Shown here: positions 1-8,594 of the stretch, one piece after another
Layout: every line of letters begins with the position of its first letter
How positions within the stretch are numbered: the first letter of the stretch is position 1
The notes under the pieces: model-generated
Seen by the model: the letters and a program-made list of their open reading frames with translations, nothing else
Told to the model about the DNA's origin: nothing
Databases searched by the model: none
From: Magnetospirillum sp. SS-4
GTDB lineage: Bacteria; Pseudomonadota; Alphaproteobacteria; Rhodospirillales; Magnetospirillaceae
Length of the DNA: 64,000 bases
Direction of reading: 5' to 3'
Assembly (NCBI RefSeq): GCF_902729425.1
Contig: NZ_CACVCH010000125.1
Coordinates: 62,001-126,000, forward strand
Translations under genes and position numbers: made by a program

Positions 1-1009
1 CGGGCGCGACCCCACCGTGATGAACGGGGCGGTGATGCGGAATTTCATCACCGCCGACACCCCGTTCGCCAGCGCCCTGGTGGGTGGCGGCGACGCCTTC
101 GTCGCCGAGGTGGACGAAAGCGACGGCTCCATCGCCCGCTACCGGCCCACGGTGGCGGTCCTCAACAATATCGCGCTCGACCACAAATCCATGGACGAGT
201 TGCGGACCCTGTTCGGCGATTTCGTCGCCAAGGCCAGCATGGCGGTGCTGAACCTGGACAACGCCGAGACCCGCGCCCTGGCCGGCCGGGTGGCGTCCGG
301 ACAGCGGATCACCTACAGCCTGGACGATCCCTCGGCCGACCTGCTGGCCCAGGATATCGTCCCGGCCGCCGACGGCGTCGCGTTCGCCGTGGCCGAGGGC
401 GGGAATCGGGCCGGCCTGCGCCTGGGGGTGCCCGGCCGCCACAATGTCGCCAATGCCCTGGCGGCGGTTGGAGCCGCCCGCGCCCTTGGGCTGACACTGG
501 CCGAGGCCGTCCACGCCCTGGACGGCTTCGCCGGCATCCGCCGCCGCCTGGAGGTGGTGGGCAGCATCGGCGGCGTGACGGTGATCGACGATTTCGCCCA
601 CAATCCCGACAAGCTGGCCGCCAGCTTCGACACCCTGCACGCCTTTCCCGGCCGCCTGCTGGTGATGTTCCAGCCCCACGGATTCGGGCCACTGAAGCTG
701 ATGAAGGACGAGTTCATCGCCACCTTCGCCGCCCGGCTTGGCCCCGACGACCTGCTGCTGCTGCCCGATCCGGTCTATTTCGGCGGCACGGTGGATCGGG
801 CCGTCACCAGCGCCGACATCGCCGAGGGCGTGCGGGCGCGGGGACGCGACGCCCTGGCCCTGGGCGACCGCGCCCGGTGCGGCGACGTCCTGGTGGAGCG
901 GGCGCGTCCCGGCGACCGCGTCGTGGTGATGGGCGCGCGCGACGACACCTTGTCCACCTTCGCCGCCGAGATTCTGGCGCGAATCGGCAATGCGGCGGCG
1001 GTCAGGTGA
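1..1009 (+). CDS. Mur ligase family protein (Mpl/MurC-like), 5' end missing
   Basis: The reading frame is already open at base 2 (GRDPTVMNG...), so the gene starts upstream of the window and about 336 residues are visible. The ATP-binding GKTTT-type N-terminus is off the window. The central Mur ligase domain is present: the AEVDESDGS segment, the LNNIALDHK substrate loop and [11 protein letters not shown] near the middle. The C-terminal ligase domain contains [15 protein letters not shown] and a [11 protein letters not shown] strand. These resemble the UDP-N-acetylmuramate ligases (MurC/Mpl), which join amino acids or recycled peptides to UDP-MurNAc. The exact substrate cannot be assigned. 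Its stop overlaps the convergent flagellin-like gene by 8 bases. Confidence 0.75.
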   Translation, partial: GRDPTVMNGAVMRNFITADTPFASALVGGGDAFVAEVDESDGSIARYRPTVAVLNNIALDHKSMDELRTLFGDFVAKASMAVLNLDNAETRALAGRVASGQRITYSLDDPSADLLAQDIVPAADGVAFAVAEGGNRAGLRLGVPGRHNVANALAAVGAARALGLTLAEAVHALDGFAGIRRRLEVVGSIGGVTVIDDFAHNPDKLAASFDTLHAFPGRLLVMFQPHGFGPLKLMKDEFIATFAARLGPDDLLLLPDPVYFGGTVDRAVTSADIAEGVRARGRDALALGDRARCGDVLVERARPGDRVVVMGARDDTLSTFAAEILARIGNAAAVR

Positions 1010-1769
1010 ACAGGCTGAGGATGCTCGGGGCCGGAGTCGCGGACGCGCCGAAGCCGCCGGAACTGCCGTAGCTGGTGGCGTTGGCGGCAGCCTGGTTGGC
1101 CAGGGCCTTTTCCAGCGACGCCGCCGCCGAGCCCGGCTCCGGCGTCGCGGCCAAGCTAGCCGCGATCTTCTCGTAGGCGGAAACGCCCGGACCGGACGGC
1201 GCCGGGGCGCCGGTGGCGCCGTCGGCGGTTTGCAGGCGGAAGACCGCCAGCTGGGTCTGTCCCACCGCCTGGGCGACCCTGCCGGTGGCCTTGCGCAGCG
1301 AATCGGCGTCGGTGACGTCGATGTCGTCCAGCCCCAGCGCCTTGCTGTCCAGCGACTGGGTGGCGATGTTGACCTTGAGGCCGGAAGCGGTGGCGACGCT
1401 GACGCTGCGCTGGCTGTCGGACAACAGGTTGGCCTCGCCCACCTTGGCGTCGGCGGCCAGTTTGTCGACCTTGGCCTTGACCTCCTTGATCCTGTCGTTA
1501 AGCGCCTGCGCCTCTTCCTTGCCGAGGGTGGCGCCGGGCCGGGTCGCCGCCTTGATCTGCTCCTGCAATCCCGACAGGGCGGCGAAGGCCTCGGTGGCGT
1601 TGCCGAGCGCCTTGCCCACGGCCTCGGCCCCCTGCTTGGCGGTCAGGGTCTTGGCGGCGGACGCCGTGCTTGGCGGCGTGCCGGGCGCGGCCGGACGCAG
1701 GCCGATATTCAGCGTGTCGCCGACGCGAATTGGAAGATTGGAGCCGGACAGGGGGGATACAGCGACCAT
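1002..1769 (-). CDS. Flagellin-like protein of unknown role
   Basis: A 255-residue protein. The ATG at 1769 is chosen over one 13 codons upstream because an AGAAGG ribosome site lies just before it. Residues about 55-175 look like the helical D0/D1 region of flagellin: a heptad-rich helix ([16 protein letters not shown]), then GEANLLS, a SVSVATASG strand and [18 protein letters not shown]. The N-terminus lacks the usual flagellin start, and the C-terminus (after about residue 195) is low complexity, rich in Ala, Ser, Gly and Pro and ending SILSLFT. No other flagellar gene is near. It could be a flagellin-domain secreted protein or a divergent filament subunit. Confidence 0.6.
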   Translation of the reverse strand: MVAVSPLSGSNLPIRVGDTLNIGLRPAAPGTPPSTASAAKTLTAKQGAEAVGKALGNATEAFAALSGLQEQIKAATRPGATLGKEEAQALNDRIKEVKAKVDKLAADAKVGEANLLSDSQRSVSVATASGLKVNIATQSLDSKALGLDDIDVTDADSLRKATGRVAQAVGQTQLAVFRLQTADGATGAPAPSGPGVSAYEKIAASLAATPEPGSAAASLEKALANQAAANATSYGSSGGFGASATPAPSILSLFT

Positions 1770-1894
1770 GGCAAGCCCTTCTGACAAAGCCAATGATCCA
1801 CTATGCACCGTTCCGGCGAGAGATTCAACGCCGGGTTAGGGGGCAAATCGGGGAGCCACACCGTCACGGAAGTATCATTTTCCTGTTTGGCTAA

Positions 1895-1908
1895 TTGATG
1901 ATATCATT
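1895..1908. promoter_or_regulatory. Candidate ArsR operator
   Basis: The perfect 10-bp palindrome ATGATATCAT (1898-1907) sits six bases before the arsR start codon. Its half-site TATCATT also occurs at 1873-1879, 29 bases upstream in the same orientation. ArsR repressors usually autoregulate through short A/T-rich inverted repeats at their own promoter. No clear Shine-Dalgarno sequence lies between the palindrome and the ATG. Confidence 0.45.
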
Positions 1909-1913
1909 CCGCC

Positions 1914-2339
1914 ATGATCGAGACATTCGAAACCGTATCCAAGGCCGTCGCCGATCCCTCGCGGGTCCGCATCCTCAAGCTGCTGGAACCGGGCGAGTTG
2001 TGCGTCTGCCAGATCACCGCCGTCCTCGGCCTGGCGACCGCCACCATCTCCAAGCATCTGGCCGCCCTCAAGGTCGCCGGACTGCTTCAGCAGCGCCGGG
2101 ACGGCAAATGGGTCTATTACCGGCTGGCCGACCGGGCGTTCAACCCCTATGCCCCGCGTTTCCTGGCCATGGTGGCCGCCTCGCTGGAGGATGATCCCAC
2201 CATCGCCGAGGATCGCCGGTTGCTGTCCCTGGTCGATCAGGTTCCGGTTCAGGTGCTGTGCGATCAGGGGCGCGCCGCCCTGCCCGCCGGCTTGGTTTCC
2301 GACACCCCGGGCGCCTCTTGCTGCGAGGGACCGCGATGA
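1914..2339 (+). CDS. arsR: ArsR-family arsenite-responsive repressor
   Basis: A 141-residue winged-helix repressor of the SmtB/ArsR family. The metal-sensing motif ELCVC places Cys30 and Cys32 at the start of the recognition helix, as in ArsR proteins whose DNA binding is released by As(III) or Sb(III). The recognition helix is followed by the wing (QQRRDGKWVYYRLAD, about residues 62-76). A Cys-Cys pair near the C-terminus (136-137) could be a further ligand. It is the first gene of the arsenic operon, its stop overlaps the arsC1 start (ATGA), and a palindrome lies directly upstream, consistent with autoregulation. Confidence 0.92.
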   Translation: MIETFETVSKAVADPSRVRILKLLEPGELCVCQITAVLGLATATISKHLAALKVAGLLQQRRDGKWVYYRLADRAFNPYAPRFLAMVAASLEDDPTIAEDRRLLSLVDQVPVQVLCDQGRAALPAGLVSDTPGASCCEGPR

Positions 2340-2836
2340 ACGAGAAGACCTACAACGTTCTGTTCCTGTGCACCGGCAATTCGGCGCGCAGCATCATGGC
2401 CGAGTGCATCCTGAACCGCGACCTCAGCGGCAAGTTCAAGGCGTTCAGCGCCGGCAGCCACCCCAAGGGGCATATCGATCCCACCGTACTGAGCCTGCTG
2501 AAAAAGACCAATTATCCCACCGAGTCCTTGCGCTCCAAATCCTGGGAAGAGTTCGCCATGCCCGGCGCGCCGGAGCTGGATTTCGTCTTCACCGTCTGCG
2601 ACAACGCCGCCGGCGAGGTCTGTCCGGCATGGCCGGGCCAGCCCATGACCGCCCATTGGGGCGTCCCCGATCCGGTGGGCTTCAAGGGCAGCGATGTCGA
2701 GAGGGCCGCATTCGCCGCCGAGGTGATGCGCATGCTGAACAACCGGATCAGCATCTTTTCCGCCTTGCCGATCGCCTCCCTGAATCGTCTTTCGCTTCAG
2801 AAACACCTCGACGACATCGGCAAGCCCCGCGCCTGA
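2336..2836 (+). CDS. arsC: Arsenate reductase, low-molecular-weight phosphatase type (copy 1)
   Basis: A 166-residue cytoplasmic reductase converting As(V) to As(III) before export. The phosphatase P-loop CTGNSARS gives Cys12 and Arg18. Cys88 and Cys96 (TVCDNAAGEVC) are placed as the redox cascade cysteines of the Staphylococcus pI258 type ArsC, which is recycled by thioredoxin. The start overlaps the arsR stop. It is about 14 residues longer at the C-terminus than the adjacent copy 2, and its last codons lie in a 16-bp tandem duplication. Confidence 0.92.
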   Translation: MNEKTYNVLFLCTGNSARSIMAECILNRDLSGKFKAFSAGSHPKGHIDPTVLSLLKKTNYPTESLRSKSWEEFAMPGAPELDFVFTVCDNAAGEVCPAWPGQPMTAHWGVPDPVGFKGSDVERAAFAAEVMRMLNNRISIFSALPIASLNRLSLQKHLDDIGKPRA

Positions 2837-2856
2837 CTTCCCCCGCGCCTGACTTC
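2825..2856 (+). repeat. Perfect 16-bp tandem duplication at the arsC1 stop
   Basis: The unit CCCCGCGCCTGACTTC occurs twice in succession (2825-2840 and 2841-2856) with no mismatch. The first unit encodes the end of arsC1 including its TGA; the second is in the spacer before arsC2. It looks like a recent slippage duplication. Confidence 0.9.
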
Positions 2857-2871
2857 CAAGGAACCGACGAA

Positions 2872-3330
2872 ATGACCGACACTCCCATCAACGTCCTGGT
2901 TCTCTGCACCGGCAATTCGGCGCGCAGCGTGCTTGGCGAATGCCTGATCAACGCCCTGGGCGGCGGCCGCTGGAAGGCCTACAGCGCCGGTTCCAGGCCG
3001 GTCGGTCGCGTCAATCCGCTGTCCCTCGAAATCCTGGCCGAGAAAGGACATTCCACCGAGGGGTATCGCTCCAAGTCCTGGGACGAGTTCGCCCGGCCCG
3101 ACGCCCCCAGAATGGATCTGGTGATCACCGTCTGCGACAACGCGGCGGGCGAGGTCTGCCCCATCTGGCCGGGTCATCCGGCCAAGGTTCATCTGGGCTT
3201 TCCCGACCCGGCCGACGCCAAGGGCAGCCACGAGGAGCAACTTGCAGAATTCCGCAAGGTCTACGCCATGATCGAGGCCAAGGTCCGCCGCCTGATCGAG
3301 CTTGGTCCCGACCGCGCCGCCGAGGTCTGA
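2872..3330 (+). CDS. arsC: Arsenate reductase, low-molecular-weight phosphatase type (copy 2)
   Basis: A 152-residue paralogue of the preceding gene with identical catalytic layout: P-loop CTGNSARS (Cys12, Arg18) and CDNAAGEVC (Cys88, Cys96). The ATG at 2872 is preceded by AAGGAA at 2858-2863. The two copies align end to end but differ throughout, so the duplication is old or one copy was acquired separately. The stop is one base before the acr3 start codon, indicating tight operon coupling. Both copies look functional; different thiol partners or oxyanion preference is possible but not shown. Confidence 0.92.
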   Translation: MTDTPINVLVLCTGNSARSVLGECLINALGGGRWKAYSAGSRPVGRVNPLSLEILAEKGHSTEGYRSKSWDEFARPDAPRMDLVITVCDNAAGEVCPIWPGHPAKVHLGFPDPADAKGSHEEQLAEFRKVYAMIEAKVRRLIELGPDRAAEV

Positions 3331-3331
3331 G

Positions 3332-4357
3332 ATGAACCTGTTCGAACGCTATCTGACCTTGTGGGTGGCCCTGTGCATCGTCGCCGGCGTGGCGCTGGGC
3401 CATATCCTGCCCGGCCCGTTCCAGGCCATCGGGCGCATGGAACTGGCGCAGGTCAACCTGCCGGTCGCCGTCCTGATCTGGCTGATGATCGTTCCCATGC
3501 TGCTCAAGATCGATTTCGGGGCGCTGCATCAGGTCAGGGAGCATTGGAAGGGCATCGGCGTCACCCTGTTCATCAATTGGGGAGTGAAGCCGTTCTCGAT
3601 GGCGCTGCTGGGCTGGGTGTTCATCAGCACCTTGTTCCGGCCCTATCTGCCCGCCGACCAGATCGAGTCCTATATCGCCGGGCTGATCCTGCTGGCCGCC
3701 GCGCCCTGCACCGCCATGGTGTTCGTGTGGTCGAACCTGTGCGATGGCGAGCCCCATTTCACCTTGTCGCAGGTGGCGCTCAACGACCTGATCATGGTTG
3801 TCGCCTTCGCCCCCATCGTGGCGCTGCTGCTGGGGTTGTCCTCCATCACCGTCCCGTGGGAGACCCTGCTGCTGTCGGTGGCGCTTTACATCGTGGTGCC
3901 GGTGATCGCCGCCCAGGCGTGGCGCAAGGCGCTGCTGGCCCGTGGGCCGGAGGCGCTGGCGTCCACCCTTTCCAGGCTCGGCCCGCTGTCGCTGGCGGCG
4001 CTGCTGACCACCCTGGTGCTGCTGTTCGGCTTCCAGGGAGAGCAGATCATCAACCAGCCGCTGGTGATCCTCATGCTGGCGGTTCCCATCACCATCCAGG
4101 TCTACTTCAATTCCGGCCTGGCCTACTGGCTCAACCGGCGGCTGGGCGTCACCCATTGCGTCGCCGGGCCGTCGGCCCTGATCGGCGCCTCCAACTTCTT
4201 TGAACTGGCGGTCGCGGCCGCCATCAGCTTGTTCGGATTCCAGTCGGGCGCCGCCCTGGCCACCGTGGTCGGCGTGCTGATCGAGGTGCCGGTGATGCTG
4301 TCGGTGGTCAGGATCGTCAACGCCAGCAAGGGCTGGTACGAGAGGAGATCATCATGA
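3332..4357 (+). CDS. acr3: Arsenite efflux permease, Acr3 family
   Basis: A 341-residue inner-membrane protein with about ten hydrophobic helices, matching the Acr3 (BASS superfamily) arsenite exporter rather than the longer ArsB antiporter. The conserved cysteine motif APCTAMVFVWS, needed for As(III) transport, is in the fourth helix, and the second-half motif GASNFFELAVA is also present. It exports arsenite produced by the two ArsC enzymes. Its end overlaps arsD by ATGA. Presence of ArsDA downstream suggests it may be energised by the ArsA ATPase. Confidence 0.93.
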   Translation: MNLFERYLTLWVALCIVAGVALGHILPGPFQAIGRMELAQVNLPVAVLIWLMIVPMLLKIDFGALHQVREHWKGIGVTLFINWGVKPFSMALLGWVFISTLFRPYLPADQIESYIAGLILLAAAPCTAMVFVWSNLCDGEPHFTLSQVALNDLIMVVAFAPIVALLLGLSSITVPWETLLLSVALYIVVPVIAAQAWRKALLARGPEALASTLSRLGPLSLAALLTTLVLLFGFQGEQIINQPLVILMLAVPITIQVYFNSGLAYWLNRRLGVTHCVAGPSALIGASNFFELAVAAAISLFGFQSGAALATVVGVLIEVPVMLSVVRIVNASKGWYERRSS

Positions 4358-4716
4358 AGACGCTCGAAGTCTATGACCCCGCCATGTGCTGCGCCACCGG
4401 CGTCTGCGGCCCCGAGGTCGATCCGGCGCTGGTCGCCTTCGCCGCCGACCTGAAATGGGTGGCCGAGCAGGGCATCACCGTCCGGCGCTACAATCTGGGG
4501 CAGGAACCGCAGGCCTTCGCCGCCAATCCGGCGGTGGTCCGCGAGATGGAGGCCGGCATGGACCGCCTGCCCATCATCGCGGTGGACGGGCATATCGTCT
4601 CGACCGGAATCCATCTGTCGCGCGACCAGCTGGCGGCCAAACTGGGCCTTGCCGGCGGCGGCGCGGCGGCACCCGCCGCCGGGTCGTGCTGCCCGCCCAA
4701 GCAGGGATGCTGCTGA
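4354..4716 (+). CDS. arsD: Arsenical metallochaperone/trans-acting repressor ArsD
   Basis: A 120-residue ArsD that delivers As(III) to ArsA and weakly represses ars operons. All cysteines of the plasmid R773 protein are conserved by position: Cys12, Cys13 and Cys18 (the arsenite site, PAMCCATGVC) plus the vicinal pairs Cys112-113 and Cys119-120 at the C-terminus. The fold between them is thioredoxin-like. It overlaps acr3 (ATGA) at its start and arsA (TGATG) at its stop, so translation of the three is coupled. Confidence 0.95.
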   Translation: MKTLEVYDPAMCCATGVCGPEVDPALVAFAADLKWVAEQGITVRRYNLGQEPQAFAANPAVVREMEAGMDRLPIIAVDGHIVSTGIHLSRDQLAAKLGLAGGGAAAPAAGSCCPPKQGCC

Positions 4717-6470
4717 TGCGCCATACCCGCACGCTGTTCTTCACCGGCAAGGGCGGCGTCGGCAAGACCTCGCTGTCCTGCGCCACCGGCCTCGCCCTGG
4801 CGAATTCCGGCCGGCGGGTCCTGATCGTCAGCACCGATCCGGCCTCCAACCTGGACGAGGTGCTGGGAACCGTGCTGGGCCAGACCCCCACCGCGATTAC
4901 CGGCGCCCCCGGCCTGTTCGCCCTGAATATCGACCCGGAGGCGGCCGCCCACGCCTATCGGGAACACATGGTCGCTCCCTATCGCGGCGTCCTGCCGGCG
5001 GCGGCCATCGCCAGCATGGAGGAACAGTTCTCCGGCGCCTGCACCGTCGAGATCGCCGCCTTCGACGAATTCGCCAAGCTGCTGGGCGATCCCGGCGCCA
5101 CCGCCGGCTTCGATCACGTCATCTTCGACACCGCGCCCACCGGCCATACCCTGCGGCTGCTGAGCCTGCCCTCGGCCTGGACCGACTTCATCGCCTCCAG
5201 CACCGGCGGCGCCTCCTGCCTGGGGCCGCTGGCCGGGCTGGAAAAGCAGAAGGCTCTCTACGCCGCCACGGTGGCGCGGTTGTCCGACCCCGCCGCCACC
5301 ACCATCGTGCTGGTGGCCCGTCCCGAGGCGTCGGCACTGCGCGAGGCGGAACGCACCCGCGCCGAACTGGCCGAACTGGGGATCGGCAATCTGCGCCTGG
5401 CCCTGAACGGCATGTTCTCGGCGGGCGAGACCGCCGACGCCATCGCCCTGGCCATGGACGGCCGCGGCCGCGCCGCCCTGGCCGGAATGCCGGCGGAACT
5501 GGCGCGCCTGCCCAGGGACGAGACGCCGTTGCTGCCGGAAGGAACCGTCGGCCTGGATTCGCTCGGCGCCATGTTCGCCCCCGTCACGGCGCCGCTCCGG
5601 CCGGATGGCGGGGCCGTCGCCGCCGGACCGCCGCCCGCCGCCAACCTGCCCGCCACCCTGACGTCGCTGGTCGATGATCTGGAACGCGCCGGCCACGGCG
5701 TGATCATGACCATGGGCAAGGGCGGCGTCGGCAAGACCACCATGGCCGCCGCCATCGCCGTGGCCCTGGCGACACGCGGCCACAAGGTGACGCTGTCCAC
5801 CACCGATCCGGCGGCCCATGTGGACGCGACCATGGCCGGTGACGGTCTGAATCCGACCATTGCCCGCATCGACCCCGGGCTGGAGGTCGGGCGCTATCGC
5901 GACGAGGTGCTGGCCAAGGCCGGTTCCGGGCTGGACGCCGCCGGCCAAGCCATGCTGGAAGAGGATCTGCGCTCGCCCTGCACCGAGGAGATCGCCGTCT
6001 TCCGCGCCTTCGCCCGCACCGTCGACGAGGGACGCGACGGGTTCGTGGTGCTGGACACCGCGCCGACCGGCCACACCATCTTGCTGCTGGACGCCGCCGA
6101 GGCCTATCACCGCGAGGTGCTGCGCACCCAGGCCGACATGCCCGACGCGGTGCGCCACCTGCTGCCGCGCCTGCGTGATCCCGCCTTCACCCGCATCATC
6201 ATCGTCACCCTGGCCGAGCCGACGCCGGTTCACGAGGCGGAGCGCCTGGCCCAGGACCTCGGCCGCGCCGGCATCGTCCCCCATGCCTGGATCATCAATC
6301 AGAGCCTGCTGGCCAGCGGCACCACCCATCCGCTGCTGGCCGGCCGGGGCCGCCGCGAGATCCCCTTCATCCGCAAGGTGGCCGACGAACTGGCGGCACG
6401 CTCGGTTCTGGTGCCCTGGCAGGCGGAGGCTCCGGTGGGAGAGAAGGGGTTGCGGCAACTGACGCGGTGA
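4716..6470 (+). CDS. arsA: Arsenite-activated ATPase ArsA
   Basis: A 584-residue tandem ATPase that drives arsenite efflux. Two halves each carry a P-loop (GKGGVGKTS near the N-terminus, GKGGVGKTT at about residue 335) and a DTAPTGHT signal-transduction motif. Cys109, Cys168 and Cys422 match the As(III) site of R773 ArsA (Cys113, 172, 422), so the enzyme should be arsenite-stimulated rather than a Get3-like targeting factor. The halves are joined by a Pro/Ala-rich linker near residue 300. The start shares a base with the arsD stop. It is the last gene of the operon. Confidence 0.95.
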   Translation: MRHTRTLFFTGKGGVGKTSLSCATGLALANSGRRVLIVSTDPASNLDEVLGTVLGQTPTAITGAPGLFALNIDPEAAAHAYREHMVAPYRGVLPAAAIASMEEQFSGACTVEIAAFDEFAKLLGDPGATAGFDHVIFDTAPTGHTLRLLSLPSAWTDFIASSTGGASCLGPLAGLEKQKALYAATVARLSDPAATTIVLVARPEASALREAERTRAELAELGIGNLRLALNGMFSAGETADAIALAMDGRGRAALAGMPAELARLPRDETPLLPEGTVGLDSLGAMFAPVTAPLRPDGGAVAAGPPPAANLPATLTSLVDDLERAGHGVIMTMGKGGVGKTTMAAAIAVALATRGHKVTLSTTDPAAHVDATMAGDGLNPTIARIDPGLEVGRYRDEVLAKAGSGLDAAGQAMLEEDLRSPCTEEIAVFRAFARTVDEGRDGFVVLDTAPTGHTILLLDAAEAYHREVLRTQADMPDAVRHLLPRLRDPAFTRIIIVTLAEPTPVHEAERLAQDLGRAGIVPHAWIINQSLLASGTTHPLLAGRGRREIPFIRKVADELAARSVLVPWQAEAPVGEKGLRQLTR

Positions 6471-6513
6471 GTGATCCTGTTCCGAGCGCCGGGATCAGGA
6501 TTGGGATTGAACG

Positions 6514-7767
6514 ATGCCGAACCAGCCGGAACCGATCGATGACCGGACCCCGATCCCCATTGCCGAGATCGACGCCGCCGGGCTCGCCCTGGCCGGAGCG
6601 GTGGTGCGCACCCCCCTGGTCGAGGCCGCCGCCCTTTCCGCCGACACCGGCATCCGCCTTTTTCTGAAACTGGAGAACCTCCAGGTCACCGGCTCGTTCA
6701 AGGCGCGCGGCGCCCTGATCCGGCTGCTGGCCCTGGACCGGGCGGCCAGGACGGCGGGAGTGGTCGCCATGTCGGCGGGAAACCACGCCCAGGGGGTGGC
6801 CTGGCACGCCCGGCGCCTGGGAATTCCCGCCACCATCGTCATGCCGGTCACGACTCCGTTCACCAAGGTGGAGAGGACCGAAAGCCTGGGAGCGAGCGTG
6901 GTGCTGGTCGGCGACGGCCTCGCCGAGGCCCAGGCCCAGGCCGAACGTCTGGTGGGCGAGCGGGGACTGACCCTGATTCATCCCTACGACGACCACCGCG
7001 TCATGGCCGGCCAGGGAACCGTCGCGGCCGAGATGCTGGCCGACGCCCCCGACCTGGACACCCTGGTGGTGCCGGTGGGCGGTGGCGGCCTGATCGCCGG
7101 AATCGCCTCCTTCGTCCGGGCCAGGCATCCCACCGTGACCCTGATCGGCGTCCAGGTCCAGGGCTTCTCCCCCCTGGCCCGCAAGCCGGCGGCGGACAAT
7201 GGCGGGCGCGCCCAGACCCTGGCCGAGGGCATCGCGGTCAAGCATCCCGGCCGCCGCACCCGGGCCATCATCGAGGCATTGGTGGACGACGTGGTGACGG
7301 TGGAGGAAACGGCGGTCGAACAGGCGGTCGAGAGCCTGCTGGAACGGCAGAAGCAGGTGGCCGAGGGGGCGGGGGCGACGCCGCTGGCGGCGGTGACGAG
7401 CGATCCCGGCCGCTTCGCCGGACGCAAGGTCGGCCTGGTGATCTCGGGCGGCAACATCGACAACCGCCTGCTGTCGTCGCTGCTGATGCGCGGACTGGTG
7501 CGCGATGGCCGCCTGGCGCGGCTGCGCATCGAGATATCGGACGCTCCCGGCACCCTGGCCAAGGTCGGCGCCCTGATCGGCGCGGGCGGCGGCAACATCC
7601 TGGAAGTCCACCACCAGCGCCTGTTCCAGGACGTTCCGGTCAAATACGCCGAACTGGACGTGGCGGTGGAAACCGTCGACGCCGCCCATCTTCACGCCAT
7701 GCTCGAAACCCTTCGCGGCGCCGGCTTCCCCACCCGTCTGCTGGGAACCAGCGCCGTCGGCGACTGA
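6514..7767 (+). CDS. ilvA: Threonine ammonia-lyase with C-terminal ACT domain
   Basis: A 417-residue PLP enzyme deaminating L-threonine to 2-oxobutanoate, the entry to isoleucine synthesis. The PLP lysine is Lys63 in TGSFKARG, the glycine-rich phosphate loop is VGGGGLIAG, and SGGNID lies before the regulatory part. Residues about 335-410 form an ACT domain (RLRIEISDAPGTLAKVGALI), as in the short 400-residue class rather than E. coli IlvA with its two ACT-like domains. It stands alone after the ars operon. A catabolic role (TdcB-like) is possible. Confidence 0.88.
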   Translation: MPNQPEPIDDRTPIPIAEIDAAGLALAGAVVRTPLVEAAALSADTGIRLFLKLENLQVTGSFKARGALIRLLALDRAARTAGVVAMSAGNHAQGVAWHARRLGIPATIVMPVTTPFTKVERTESLGASVVLVGDGLAEAQAQAERLVGERGLTLIHPYDDHRVMAGQGTVAAEMLADAPDLDTLVVPVGGGGLIAGIASFVRARHPTVTLIGVQVQGFSPLARKPAADNGGRAQTLAEGIAVKHPGRRTRAIIEALVDDVVTVEETAVEQAVESLLERQKQVAEGAGATPLAAVTSDPGRFAGRKVGLVISGGNIDNRLLSSLLMRGLVRDGRLARLRIEISDAPGTLAKVGALIGAGGGNILEVHHQRLFQDVPVKYAELDVAVETVDAAHLHAMLETLRGAGFPTRLLGTSAVGD

Positions 7768-7780
7768 GCGGGCGGGAAAA

Positions 7781-8437
7781 CTACCCGACCATCCGCCACC
7801 AGCGCCGGGCATCCCTGGCGCTCCAGTCCGGACCGTGGCCGCTGTAGAGCATGGCGTCCTCGCTCACCATGCCGAGCAGGCGGGTGATGGAGGTCCACAA
7901 CTGCTGTTCGCTGCCGCCCGGCAGGTCGGTGCGGCCGACGCCGTTGCGAAACAAGGTGTCGCCGGTCAGGACGAAGGCGCCGAAATCGAAGCAGACGCCG
8001 CCGGGAGTGTGGCCGGGGGTATGGATCACCCGCAGCGGCGCGCCGCCCAGGGTCAAGGTGGGCTCTCCGTCGAAGGTCTCCAGGCTGGCCGGCCCCATCT
8101 GCGGCTGGCCGGTGAACTCGCGGTTCAACTCGCTGGAACTGGCGATCACCGACGCCTCGTCGGCATGGGCGCGGGTGGGAACACCCAGTGCCGTCTCCAG
8201 CTGGTGCGCCGCGCCGAGGTGATCAGGATGGCCGTGGGTCAGCAAGATGACCTCGGCCTTGCCGTCCAGGGCCTTGACGGCGTCGAGCAGGCTGTCGCCG
8301 TCGCCGCCGGGGTCGACCACCGCCAGGGCGCGGCTGGGCTTGTGCAGCACGAGGAAGCAGTTCTCGTACCAGGGCGGGCTGGTGACCACCACCGAAAGCG
8401 AGAAGTCGCCGAAATCGCCGAGGTGCTGATGTGTCAT
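7781..8437 (-). CDS. Metallo-beta-lactamase-fold hydrolase
   Basis: A 218-residue MBL-fold protein, glyoxalase-II-like in length. The metal motif THGHPDH follows the second strand; a later histidine is in IHTPGHTPGG and the bridging aspartate in LTGDTLFRNGVGRTD. The last pattern is typical of the YcbL/type II glyoxalase branch, which cleaves hydroxyacyl-glutathione thioesters. The ATG at 8437 (MTHQHL) is preferred to one 20 codons upstream because GGAA precedes it. It converges on the threonine ammonia-lyase gene with 13 bases between stops. The substrate is not established. Confidence 0.85.
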   Translation of the reverse strand: MTHQHLGDFGDFSLSVVVTSPPWYENCFLVLHKPSRALAVVDPGGDGDSLLDAVKALDGKAEVILLTHGHPDHLGAAHQLETALGVPTRAHADEASVIASSSELNREFTGQPQMGPASLETFDGEPTLTLGGAPLRVIHTPGHTPGGVCFDFGAFVLTGDTLFRNGVGRTDLPGGSEQQLWTSITRLLGMVSEDAMLYSGHGPDWSARDARRWWRMVG

Positions 8438-8594
8438 GACAGGAAATTCCTTGAGGGCCGTTCGCACCCTAATAGCGAAGGCCGCGCCGCTTTCCAAGTC
8501 ATGCTTTCGCCTTTACCCCCTGGTAAGACTGCATGGCCGACACTCGGAACCGGCGCCCCCCCGCATCCCCGGCGCCCCAGGAGTCCTCCGTTCG

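Noticed and set aside
1914-6470. Arsenic operon as a mobile island
   Set aside because: No integrase, IS, att repeat or composition shift is visible at either edge.
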